Shown: piece by piece, positions 26,004-33,837 of the stretch
Layout of the letters: the number at the start of each line of letters is the position of its first letter
How positions within the stretch are numbered: the first letter of the stretch is position 1
DNA from: Betaproteobacteria bacterium
GTDB lineage: Bacteria > Pseudomonadota > Gammaproteobacteria > Burkholderiales > Usitatibacteraceae
Length of the DNA: 64,000 nucleotides
Assembly (NCBI GenBank): GCA_016720925.1
Contig: JADKJR010000010.1
Coordinates: 94,887 to 158,886, forward strand
Direction of reading: 5' to 3'
Notes under the pieces: generated by a model
The model's database searches: none
Told to the model about the DNA's origin: nothing
Seen by the model: the letters and a program-made list of their open reading frames with translations, nothing else
Position numbers and translations under genes: made by a program

Positions 26004-27818
26004 ATGTTCAAAAATTCATTCGCCTTCCTGCAAAAGATCGGCAAGTCGCTGATGCTGCCGGTCGCGGTGCTGCCGGTGGCGGGATTGCTGCTCGGTATCG
26101 GCGCGGCAAACTTCGAATGGATCCCGCCGCTGATTTCCGCACTGATGAAAAACTCCGGCGATGTCATCTTCGGCAATCTGCCACTGATCTTCGCCATTGG
26201 TGTTGCGGTGGGATTCACCGAGAACGACGGTGTATCCGGCATTGCAGCGACCATCGGCTACATGGTCATGCTGACGACGATGGGCGTCATGGCCGGCGTG
26301 TGGGGTGTGGAGCCGGCCACCATCATGGGTATCAAGTCGATGCAGACCGGCGTGTTCGGCGGCATTCTGGCCGGCGGGTTGGCCGCGTGGATGTTCAACC
26401 GCTATTACCGCATTTCACTGCCGCCCTACCTCGCGTTTTTTGCCGGCAAACGATTTGTGCCCATCATCACGGCACTCGCCGCGATCGTGCTGGGCGTGGT
26501 GATGTCGGTGGTGTGGCCACCGGTACAAAACACGATCAACGCGTTTTCGCACTGGGCCGCCGTGAGCGATCCGCGCACCGCCGCAACCGTCTATGGCTTT
26601 GTCGAGCGCCTGCTGATTCCCTTTGGCCTGCATCACATCTGGAACGTGCCGTTCTTCTTCGAAATGGGCTCGTTCACCGACGCGGCCGGCAAAGTGGTGC
26701 GCGGCGATATCAACCGCTTCTTCGCGGGCGATCCGACCGCGGGCGTGCTCGCAGGCGCGTTCCTGTTCAAGATGTTTGGCTTGCCGGCGGCGGCAATTGC
26801 CATCTGGCAGAGCGCCAAACCGCAGAACAAGGTCGCTGTCGGTGGCGTCATGATCTCCGCCGCGCTGACATCGTTCCTAACTGGCATCACCGAGCCGATC
26901 GAGTTCGCGTTCCTGTTTGTGGCGCCTGTGCTGTATTTGATTCACGCGGTGCTCGCCGCATCAACGCAGTTCGTGGCCAACACGCTCGGCATGCACATGG
27001 GCTTCACGTTCTCGCAGGGCGGCATCGATTTTCTGGTATTCAATGTATTCGGCAAGTTCTCGCAGAACTGGTGGCTGGTGCTGGTGCTGGGCCCCATCTA
27101 TGCGGCCATCTACTACGGCGTATTTCGCGGCGCGATTAAATGGCTGAACCTCGCCACACCGGGACGTGAAGATGAATCGGTCGCGCAAGCAACTTCAGGC
27201 GGCGCGACCAGTGGGCGTTCGCAGGAACTGGTGCTCGCCTTTGGCGGACGTGACAATATCGCCAGCCTGGACGCCTGCATCACCCGGCTGCGCGTGGCCG
27301 TCAAGGACATCGCGAAGGTCGATCAGGGAAAACTCAAGGGAATGGGTGCGGCGGGCGTGATGGTGGTCGGCAACGGCGTTCAGGCGATCTTCGGCACGCT
27401 CTCCGAGAACATGAAAACCGACATGCAGGAATATCTGCAGCGCACAACGCATGACGGAAACGCGGACGCCGCAATGACAACACCCAATGCGGCGAAGGCA
27501 GCGCCCTCACCTGTCAGCCCATCATCCCATGTCGCGGCGGCACCCACGGTCGCCGTAAGCGCCGGTCCGGACCTATGGGTGCGTGAAGCCGCAGGACCTT
27601 TGCTCGCGGCGCTGGGCGGTCGCGGTAACTTGCGCGGAATCGAAGCCGTCGCGTACACACGCCTGCGCGTCGAACTCGCTGATGGCACACGCTTTGACGA
27701 AGCCGCCGCGCGGCTCGCGGGAGTGGTCGGCGTGATGCCGGTCGCGGCGGGGGTGCTACACCTTATTGTCGGCGACAAGGCCGGTCATTACGCGCAGGCG
27801 ATCGTACTCACGGATTAA
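26004..27818 (+). CDS. nagE: PTS N-acetylglucosamine EIICB permease with an extra degenerate EIIB domain
   Basis: ATG 26004 follows GAGGAGA. An EIIC membrane domain (~1-385; ends LGMHMGFTFSQGGIDFLVFN...) is followed by an EIIB domain with phospho-Cys425 (LDACITRLRVAV). A Pro/Ala linker leads to a second EIIB-like domain (~515-604) in which the cysteine is replaced by Ala550 (IEAVAYTRLRVEL). The second copy keeps the fold motif but cannot be phosphorylated at that position. The permease imports and phosphorylates GlcNAc using phosphate from the upstream NagF, which ends 53 nt before. The family call is strong; GlcNAc specificity is inferred from the NagF pairing. Confidence 0.92.
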   Translation: MFKNSFAFLQKIGKSLMLPVAVLPVAGLLLGIGAANFEWIPPLISALMKNSGDVIFGNLPLIFAIGVAVGFTENDGVSGIAATIGYMVMLTTMGVMAGVWGVEPATIMGIKSMQTGVFGGILAGGLAAWMFNRYYRISLPPYLAFFAGKRFVPIITALAAIVLGVVMSVVWPPVQNTINAFSHWAAVSDPRTAATVYGFVERLLIPFGLHHIWNVPFFFEMGSFTDAAGKVVRGDINRFFAGDPTAGVLAGAFLFKMFGLPAAAIAIWQSAKPQNKVAVGGVMISAALTSFLTGITEPIEFAFLFVAPVLYLIHAVLAASTQFVANTLGMHMGFTFSQGGIDFLVFNVFGKFSQNWWLVLVLGPIYAAIYYGVFRGAIKWLNLATPGREDESVAQATSGGATSGRSQELVLAFGGRDNIASLDACITRLRVAVKDIAKVDQGKLKGMGAAGVMVVGNGVQAIFGTLSENMKTDMQEYLQRTTHDGNADAAMTTPNAAKAAPSPVSPSSHVAAAPTVAVSAGPDLWVREAAGPLLAALGGRGNLRGIEAVAYTRLRVELADGTRFDEAAARLAGVVGVMPVAAGVLHLIVGDKAGHYAQAIVLTD

Positions 27819-28203
27819 TGCTGCGCCGAAGAGCAAAGGCGCATTGCTTTTGGTTTTCCCCGGCGCCGGCCGGGGAAGGAAGATCTTGCTCTTGCATATT
27901 TCCCAGCGTTCAGGCATAGCCCGCATTTATAGTAAAAACACAAGCATTGGCGCGGCTTGTGGCAGCTTTATAGCCTAGAAGCCGCCCCAGTGCTTGCGTT
28001 TGTCGCCTGTACCGATCGCGCGAATTGATGCGCCTCGCATTAACGTTGTCCAGTGACGAATGACGTGTTTGCTATTTCAAATAGGAGGCACTAAATTGCC
28101 CCAAACGCTTGATCATGACTTTTTCAGCGGCCCCTCAAGAGGGTTACTTTGCGCAGCGTAATTTAGAACTTCTATTTCAAAGTGATATCGCAAAGGACGC
28201 GAC
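27819..28203. other. Intergenic region with palindromic repeat copy C
   Basis: It holds the repeat at 27936-28003. Further right, GGAGG at 28083 is followed by a TTG-started 21-codon frame (28095-28160) of unknown value. I see no other feature. Confidence 0.5.
27936..28003. repeat. Palindromic intergenic repeat, copy C
   Basis: ACACAAGCATTGGCGCGGCTT faces AAGCCGCCCCAGTGCTTGCG across a ~20-nt loop. Two mismatches break the core. The flanking AAACA/TGTTT-like ends also match other copies. Confidence 0.8.
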
Positions 28204-28515
28204 TTGCCAATTTTCTGTGCTGTCTATGAAGGAAAACCTGCCCCGCGTGCAGAAGATGCGGTAGAGGTCGGAGGCGCGTCAATTGTCTGCTGGATCAAAG
28301 CGATATCAGCTGCGGAGGCTGCCAAACTCGCTCGCCAGACAATTGAAGAGAGACTTTGGATAATCGTCGCAGTCGACGAAGAATGGACAGAAGTAACAAA
28401 GAGTCGTGTCCCGCTCAGTTCATCGCCATACTTCGAACAGGCAGCAATTGATGGTGAGTGCTATGTATTCCACACTTGGAACAATGAAGCCGATAGTGGC
28501 AATCTGGCGCGTTAG
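28204..28515 (+). CDS. Hypothetical protein, 103 residues
   Basis: The start is TTG at 28204 with AAGGA about 8 nt upstream. The product is a small, soluble, acidic alpha/beta-looking protein (MPIFCAVYEGKPAPR, VCWIKAISAAEAAKLARQTIEERLWII, CYVFHTWNNEADSG). I do not recognise a family. It stands alone between the nagE region and another hypothetical gene on the same strand, 103 nt away. Confidence 0.55.
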   Translation: MPIFCAVYEGKPAPRAEDAVEVGGASIVCWIKAISAAEAAKLARQTIEERLWIIVAVDEEWTEVTKSRVPLSSSPYFEQAAIDGECYVFHTWNNEADSGNLAR

Positions 28516-28618
28516 TCTGCGACACAATATTGGGGTAAAGGTCGCCGCCTTCTGGCGCTGGGCCGTCGCAAATACGCGCCGCCCCATCTTGATTGTCCAG
28601 GTACTTCGATAATTCGCC

Positions 28619-29020
28619 ATGTCAGAATCACCAACCAAAATCACAAAATCTGAACGCGCAATCCTTCGGCAGTTTGCCCAAGAATCATGGGAAACAGAGC
28701 TTGACGATAGTCTCGAACAGCTCGTAGAGGAATTTTCGCGCTGGGCCGACAATGGAATGAACGCGTTCGAGCTTTCGGACAAGATTCACAAATTTCATAA
28801 CGGTGCTTCCCGCGAACTCTACAGCCGTTACACCGGACTGGATCCCGACACCGTTGTCGCGCGGGCGATTGCGATGGGGATCCTGAAAGACGTAATCCTC
28901 GGCAAAACACTGCGCCCGAAACTCAACGATAAAATTGAACTTTTTCGTTCACTGGAACATGACTGGCTCGCCTGTCGAAACCATACGGCCCGCCGTGCGT
29001 TCGGTCACGGGAGCAATTGA
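28619..29020 (+). CDS. Hypothetical protein, 133 residues, upstream of a methyltransferase
   Basis: A mainly helical soluble protein with the distinctive segment DKIHKFHNGASRELYSRYTGLDP followed by VVARAIAMGILKDVI. No known domain is recognised. Its stop codon (TGA, 29018-29020) touches the ATG of the methyltransferase at 29021, so the two are almost certainly translationally coupled and may act together. Confidence 0.7.
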   Translation: MSESPTKITKSERAILRQFAQESWETELDDSLEQLVEEFSRWADNGMNAFELSDKIHKFHNGASRELYSRYTGLDPDTVVARAIAMGILKDVILGKTLRPKLNDKIELFRSLEHDWLACRNHTARRAFGHGSN

Positions 29021-29686
29021 ATGAATGAAAACCAACACGGCGCCGAAGCTCCCTACGCCCGGTACCTCAGCCGCCTGATCAGGCCATTCCCGAATTTCGA
29101 TTTCTTCTTCATCAAACCAGTACGCGAAAAAGCCGTCGAATGGTTGCAACTTAAGCAGGGTGGACGTGTGCTAGACATCGGATGCGGTCCGGGCGGGAGT
29201 TTTCCATACCTGGTACAGGCCGTCGGTGCATCGGGTGAGGTGGTTGGGGTCGATATCAGTCCCCAGAGCTGCATCAACGCAAGAAAGCGTATCGAAAGAA
29301 ACGGGTGGCCAAATGTCAGCGTGTTTGAAGGCGGCGCGCAAGAGGTTCCTCTGAACGGCACTTTTGATGGCGTACTGATGTTTGCGGCTCCCGATGTGTT
29401 CGCGTCAGAAACCGCGCTGGAAAATATCTTTCTGCACTTGCGTGAAAATGCCCGTGTGGTATTTTTCGGCGCAAAGATGTCGGACGGTCGCCTGGGGCAG
29501 CTGCTGAACCCAGTGCTGCGAAAAGCCGTTGCCAAACTCTCACCCGCGACACCAATCCCGGACGAAGCTCCCTGGAAGCTGGTGGCGAGTCGCGTCAAAA
29601 GCCTTCACGTCGAGGAATATTTCTTCGGCTTGATGTTTCTTGCCTCGGGCTCCGTGGTCGCAAAAAACAGCGTCAAGACAAGATGA
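29021..29686 (+). CDS. Class I SAM-dependent methyltransferase
   Basis: The 221-residue protein has the class I methyltransferase fold: motif I VLDIGCGPGGSFPYL, acidic post-I VVGVDISPQS, then FDGVLMFAAPDVF. The substrate is unknown; the overall resemblance is to UbiE/Methyltransf_11 small-molecule enzymes. It follows the hypothetical gene without a gap and overlaps by four bases (ATGA) with a truncated MmcQ-like frame downstream. Confidence 0.85.
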   Translation: MNENQHGAEAPYARYLSRLIRPFPNFDFFFIKPVREKAVEWLQLKQGGRVLDIGCGPGGSFPYLVQAVGASGEVVGVDISPQSCINARKRIERNGWPNVSVFEGGAQEVPLNGTFDGVLMFAAPDVFASETALENIFLHLRENARVVFFGAKMSDGRLGQLLNPVLRKAVAKLSPATPIPDEAPWKLVASRVKSLHVEEYFFGLMFLASGSVVAKNSVKTR

Positions 29687-29835
29687 AGGTCGCCCAGGTT
29701 CGCCGTTTCGCGATGTCGTTGCCCGAGGTCACCGAAGCGCCTCACTTCGAGCTTTCCTCGTTCCGTGTTCGCGGCAAAATTTTTGTCACTGTACCTCCCG
29801 GCGAAGCGCCTCGCCGCAACACTACCCGTGCTTGA
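29683..29835 (+). pseudogene. Truncated MmcQ/YjbR-like protein
   Basis: ATG 29683 overlaps the methyltransferase stop as ATGA. The 50-codon frame reads MKVAQVRRFAMSLPEVTEAP then FELSSFRVRGKIFVTV, the first third of an MmcQ/YjbR protein, then departs from the family and stops. Full-length members are about 115 residues, so this is a remnant or is broken by an indel near 29795. It is unlike the full-length paralog at 22789 in detail. Confidence 0.7.
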
Positions 29836-29974
29836 ATCAAAAATATGAGCAACAGACGTGCCGTTCGAGCGTGAGCCGCGCTCGCGTGACGCGTACACTT
29901 CAGCCTAATCGCTGGGTGTTGTCACGGAAACACGCTCATTCAAGATTTGCGCTATCCCTGCCGGAGCACACAAC

Positions 29975-30454
29975 ATGCCATTGCATCACTCTCGCCGATC
30001 CCTGCCAACCTTCGTCGCCCTGCTTCTTCTGACCTTGGTCCCCGCCTGCATGGTCAATCCGCCACTGAATTCTGACGATCCCGCACACACGAAAGCGGCG
30101 CTATCGCGTCAGGCCGACCAGTGGGACAAAGCCATCGTCCGGCAGGACCGGGCGGCGATTGAATCGAACATGGCGGAAGACTTCCGCCAGATTGACGGCG
30201 CGGGAAACCTGGAAGACAAGGCCTCATTTGTAGAGGGGCTCATGTCGCCAAAACTGCGGATTGATCCGTACACCGTCGAAGATTTCGACGTGCGCCTGTA
30301 TGGTGATGTCGCCCTTCTGAGTGGCCGCACAAAAATGACCGGCCAATATGACGGCAAGCATTTTCAAAGTCATTACCGCTACATCGATATCTACGTTCGC
30401 CGCGACGGACGCTGGCGAATTGTCAGTGTGCAGATTTCAAAGATTCCGGCCTAG
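29975..30454 (+). CDS. NTF2-like (SnoaL/DUF4440-type) lipoprotein
   Basis: The 159-residue product begins with a lipoprotein signal (LLLLTLVPAC, lipid-modified Cys25). An NTF2-like cone follows (QADQWDKAIVRQDRAAIESNMAEDFRQID, LSGRTKMTGQYDGKHF, YIDIYVRRDGRWRIVSVQ). Such proteins bind small ligands or act as isomerase-like scaffolds; nothing identifies a reaction here. The mature protein should be anchored to a membrane facing the periplasm. Confidence 0.8.
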   Translation: MPLHHSRRSLPTFVALLLLTLVPACMVNPPLNSDDPAHTKAALSRQADQWDKAIVRQDRAAIESNMAEDFRQIDGAGNLEDKASFVEGLMSPKLRIDPYTVEDFDVRLYGDVALLSGRTKMTGQYDGKHFQSHYRYIDIYVRRDGRWRIVSVQISKIPA

Positions 30455-30510
30455 TTTGATGCTACAGGCTGTATCCTGCCCATTCAACCTTGCAGAAGTG
30501 AAATGCCAAG

Positions 30511-30960
30511 ATGGCGTCATTTGCCAGCCCGCCTTCGGATCCGCTACCCGCCAACGTGCTCGACGCGTTAAAGCAGGGCAATAACATCGAGGCCATCAAG
30601 CGCCTGCGCGAAACCACCGGGCTCGGATTGAAAGAGGCAAAGGACGTCATAGACCAGCAGGCGCGCGGCCTCGCTGTTGGCATGACGCCCGTCGCACCGG
30701 CAAGCACATTGCCCCCCGCGGTGGCCGCGGCATTGCGCCGGGGAAACAAGATCGACGCCATCAAACTCCTGCGCGAGCACACGGGCCTCGGCCTGAAAGA
30801 AGCGAAAGACGCCATCGATGCATTTCACCTCGGCGCGCGTACCAGGGATGGCAAGCTTGGGCCTGGCGAAGTTTCGCGATCGACGAGCGCCGTTTGGTGG
30901 ATGGTTGCTGTCGCTGTCGCCGGGGTAGCGGCTTATTACTTCCTTCCATTTTCCCGATAG
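30511..30960 (+). CDS. Membrane protein with two ribosomal L7/L12 C-terminal-like repeats
   Basis: Residues 12-49 (ANVLDALKQGNNIEAIKRLR, then ETTGLGLKEAKDVID) and 69-105 (AAALRRGNKIDAIKLLREHT, then GLGLKEAKDAID) are two copies of the bL12 C-terminal helix-hairpin. In ribosomal L7/L12 the equivalent segment contacts translation factors. A single transmembrane helix (about 128-145) ends the 149-residue protein, leaving the repeats in the cytoplasm as a tail-anchored pair. The usual L12 N-terminal dimerisation domain is absent. The function is unknown. Confidence 0.8.
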   Translation: MASFASPPSDPLPANVLDALKQGNNIEAIKRLRETTGLGLKEAKDVIDQQARGLAVGMTPVAPASTLPPAVAAALRRGNKIDAIKLLREHTGLGLKEAKDAIDAFHLGARTRDGKLGPGEVSRSTSAVWWMVAVAVAGVAAYYFLPFSR

Positions 30961-31050
30961 GAAAGCGACATACCTTTCATCCCGCCGGTAGCGTGACAAT
31001 AATTCCACAGATCGACAGGATTTCCACCATTACCATGACCCCCCGTCATA

Positions 31051-31575
31051 ATGTCCAATCAACTTGCATTCCCGCTTGAGGGCGGCTGCACATGCCGCCA
31101 TCTCCGTTATCGCATGGAGACCCCGCCTCTCTTCGTGCATTGCTGTCACTGTCGCTGGTGCCAGCGTGAGACCGGTGCATCGTTTGCACTGAATGCGATG
31201 ATTGAAGCGGATCGCGTCACGTTGCTGGCGGGCGAACCGGAAGTTGTCGATACGCCGTCGCAAAGCGGCATGGGCCAGAAGATTGCGCGGTGCCCGCGGT
31301 GTCGCGTCGCGGTATGGAGCGTCTACGCGGGGGCGGGCCCCTTGATCAAGTTTGTCCGCGTCGGCACGCTCGACAAACCTGATGAACTGCCGCCCGACAT
31401 ACATATCTTCACCGCTTCAAAGCAGCCGTGGGTCGTCATTCCGGCTGGTGCGCCTGCCGTGCCCGAGTACTATGAACGCGAGAAATACTGGCCGGTCGAG
31501 AGTCTCGCGCGCCGGCAAGTTTTGCTGCCCCGGATCGAGGAATATCAAGCGAAACTTCGCAGTAGGCTCAATTAG
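31051..31575 (+). CDS. GFA/CENP-V-family zinc protein
   Basis: The 174-residue protein has the cysteine set of the glutathione-dependent formaldehyde-activating (GFA) family: GGCTCRHLRY, FVHCCHCRWCQRETGASF and ARCPRCRVAVWS, which bind two zinc ions. The family name derives from Gfa, but most members have no proven formaldehyde role. It lies upstream of the Nudix-like gene on the same strand, 55 nt apart. Confidence 0.85.
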   Translation: MSNQLAFPLEGGCTCRHLRYRMETPPLFVHCCHCRWCQRETGASFALNAMIEADRVTLLAGEPEVVDTPSQSGMGQKIARCPRCRVAVWSVYAGAGPLIKFVRVGTLDKPDELPPDIHIFTASKQPWVVIPAGAPAVPEYYEREKYWPVESLARRQVLLPRIEEYQAKLRSRLN

Positions 31576-31630
31576 AACCCGTGGCCACCGCCGACTGATG
31601 GCGACCGTTGCCACCCACATAGGAACATCA

Positions 31631-32101
31631 ATGGACCTATCCGTAAACGTATTTGACGTTTGGCCATTCCGACGATCAGAAAATGGCATAGAGTACTTAT
31701 TGCTCTACACGTCCCAGGAAAAAGCGGATCGCTATTTCAATGGCGGTCGCTTCTGGCAAATTCCCAGCGGGTTCATTGATTCAGGGGAAAAGGTGGTTGG
31801 CGCGATCAAGCGTCATTTGCACGATTTTGGTTTGAATGCCGCATCGATCGGGGCCGCCGAACACACGTACTCCATCTACAACCGCCGTTACGAAACCATG
31901 CAGCTCATCGGCGTGTATGCGGCGGAGGTTCGTGACGGTCACGTGTTGCTCAACCCCGTTGAACACGCCGAATTCGGCTGGTATTCATTCGCGCAGGCAT
32001 TGACCATGTTGCATTTTCGGGGATTGAAAGATGGCCTTCGCTCGACGGTTGAGTACATCACCGGCGTAACTGAGCCCGCGAAGGAGCTTCAACTGCTATG
32101 A
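31631..32101 (+). CDS. Nudix-fold protein with degenerate Nudix box
   Basis: ATG 31631 follows AGGAA at seven bases and starts a 156-residue protein with a Nudix fold (RFWQIPSGFIDSGEKVVGA). The box expected as GX5EX7REUXEEXGU reads GFIDSGEKVVGAIK then RHLHDFGL. The RE pair is RH and the metal-binding EE pair is HD, so classical pyrophosphohydrolase activity is doubtful. It may be a binding or regulatory Nudix homolog. An upstream in-frame extension lies inside the GFA gene region and is not preferred. Confidence 0.7.
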   Translation: MDLSVNVFDVWPFRRSENGIEYLLLYTSQEKADRYFNGGRFWQIPSGFIDSGEKVVGAIKRHLHDFGLNAASIGAAEHTYSIYNRRYETMQLIGVYAAEVRDGHVLLNPVEHAEFGWYSFAQALTMLHFRGLKDGLRSTVEYITGVTEPAKELQLL

Positions 32102-32236
32102 ATCGGCGCCGCGAGCGATACTGCGCCGCCAGCGTGTGTGACACCGCGGATTCGCCAGGGGCTGCATGAAAATCTATCCGCCCGGGGAATATCAGGCGAG
32201 CCAGCACATGTTCGAACTGATGTATGGCGAACAATC

Positions 32237-32305
32237 AAAACACAAGCACTGTAGCGCCTCTCCAGCCACAACGCCGCCAGAAGCCGCGCCAGTGCTTGAC
32301 TTTGT
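32237..32305. repeat. Palindromic intergenic repeat, copy D
   Basis: AAAACACAAGCACTGTAGCGCC and AAGCCGCGCCAGTGCTTGACTTT lie about 25 nt apart; the left arm is more diverged. The right edge touches the stop codon of the DUF1501 gene (32305-32307). Confidence 0.75.
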
Positions 32306-33822
32306 TATATAAGAAACGGCATCCCGTTACTGCGCGGGAATCGCGACAAATTCGGAAACACGGTCGCCAATTCCCCCGTGGAAGCGCCCATCCATTTGGC
32401 AAATGTCGCGCAGTACTCATCGACCGAGGTAGTCGGCAGCAGTCGGCCTTGCCCAATGTCGTTGGGCCCCAGTAGCGCAACCGTTGGAAACTCCTGCCCC
32501 GCTGCCGGACCGCCGTAAAACGCGCCACCATTCACAGCGCCGCCAAGCACGAAGTGATGCCCGCCCCAGCCGTGATCGGTACCCAATCCGTTGGACGTAA
32601 GCGTACGACCAAAATCGGAACCGGTAAAAGTGGTGACGTTGTTGGCGATGCCTTGCGATACCGTCCAGTTGTAAAACCAGGTGAGCGCCTGATCGATCTG
32701 CGAGAACAGTTCAGCGTGGCGGCCGGAGAGAATTGGCGTGGTCGTATTGAGAGACCCAAGGAATTGATCGGCGTGATTGTCAAAGCCGCCGATTGAAACA
32801 AAAAATATCTGCCGCTTCACGCCAAGTGTGTCGCGTGCCGCGATCATTGTTGCGACCGATCGGAGTTGTTCCGCAAGGCGATTTTTTTTCGACGCGCCTG
32901 CAGAATCGATATAGGTCATCGGCGGGGCGGGGCTGACTGCAAATTTCTCCAGATAGTTTCCCGACGCATCCTTTGCCGGGTTGCCATTTACGTCCAGGTT
33001 ATAGAGTGTGGCATTGACGAATTCGCTGGTGGAAAGCGCCCGCGCGGCCGAATCGCCCCATTGATCCTCAAGCGCATTGGCGCGCAGAATGTTTAGTTGA
33101 GTCTCAAAGGCTGCTTGTGGGTTCGGACGTCCGGCGGACTTGTCCCATGAGCGATAAGACCGCAGCCGCCGCACGATGGTATTTCTTGGCCCGCCCCAGC
33201 TAGAGACGGCATAGGAGACTGCGTTGTTGCCCTTTTGCAGCATATTCTGTCCCGCAACCGTGATGGAGACCGACACCTGGCTATTGCCATTGGCGGATTC
33301 AATCAGATCGCCCAGGCGCCCGCCCCAACCGGTGAGCGCAGGATAATCCGCGCGTCCCGTTTGCCAATGGCTCACCATATCCGAATGCGAAAATAGCTGC
33401 GGCGGCAAATTGGTACCGCTTTGATACTGTGCTTTCGAGGTTGGTTGCAGCATCACGCTAACGTTATTGATGCAGGCGAGCTTGCGGCTCGTGTTGAAGA
33501 TATTGGCGAGTCCGGTGAAGCTGGGATGAAAACCAAACGAGCGGCCCGCCAGTCCGGCATTCACCGGCAGCACATTTGCCTGTGGAATCGCCAGGTTTCC
33601 ACGCCCCGCCAGGTAACCGGCGTACTCGGTACCGAGCGGAATAATCATGTTCTGGCTGTCATTGCCGCCGGACAGGAAAACACAAACCAGTGCGCGGTAG
33701 TCGTTGAACGGACCTGCCGCATAGGCTGCCTGCATGATGTTGCCCATCATCGGCATGGATGCGGCAGCGGACATCATTTTCATGAAGCGACGCCGGTCGT
33801 GGTGAAGATTGAAGGTTTTCAT
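32305..33822 (-). CDS. Tat-exported DUF1501 protein
   Basis: The 505-residue product opens with a twin-arginine signal (HHDRRRFMKMMSAAAS). The DUF1501 core follows: ALVCVFLSGGNDSQNMIIPLG at the start, HSDMVSHWQTG, IFFVSIGGFDNHADQ, TGSDFGRTLTSNG and DHGWGGHHFVLGG. These features relate DUF1501 to the alkaline-phosphatase/sulfatase fold. It is transcribed 15 nt after the DUF1800 gene, the standard partner arrangement. The pair is common in environmental bacteria; its substrate is unknown. Confidence 0.9.
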   Translation of the reverse strand: MKTFNLHHDRRRFMKMMSAAASMPMMGNIMQAAYAAGPFNDYRALVCVFLSGGNDSQNMIIPLGTEYAGYLAGRGNLAIPQANVLPVNAGLAGRSFGFHPSFTGLANIFNTSRKLACINNVSVMLQPTSKAQYQSGTNLPPQLFSHSDMVSHWQTGRADYPALTGWGGRLGDLIESANGNSQVSVSITVAGQNMLQKGNNAVSYAVSSWGGPRNTIVRRLRSYRSWDKSAGRPNPQAAFETQLNILRANALEDQWGDSAARALSTSEFVNATLYNLDVNGNPAKDASGNYLEKFAVSPAPPMTYIDSAGASKKNRLAEQLRSVATMIAARDTLGVKRQIFFVSIGGFDNHADQFLGSLNTTTPILSGRHAELFSQIDQALTWFYNWTVSQGIANNVTTFTGSDFGRTLTSNGLGTDHGWGGHHFVLGGAVNGGAFYGGPAAGQEFPTVALLGPNDIGQGRLLPTTSVDEYCATFAKWMGASTGELATVFPNLSRFPRSNGMPFLI

Positions 33823-33837
33823 GGTTGGCGTCTCGCG

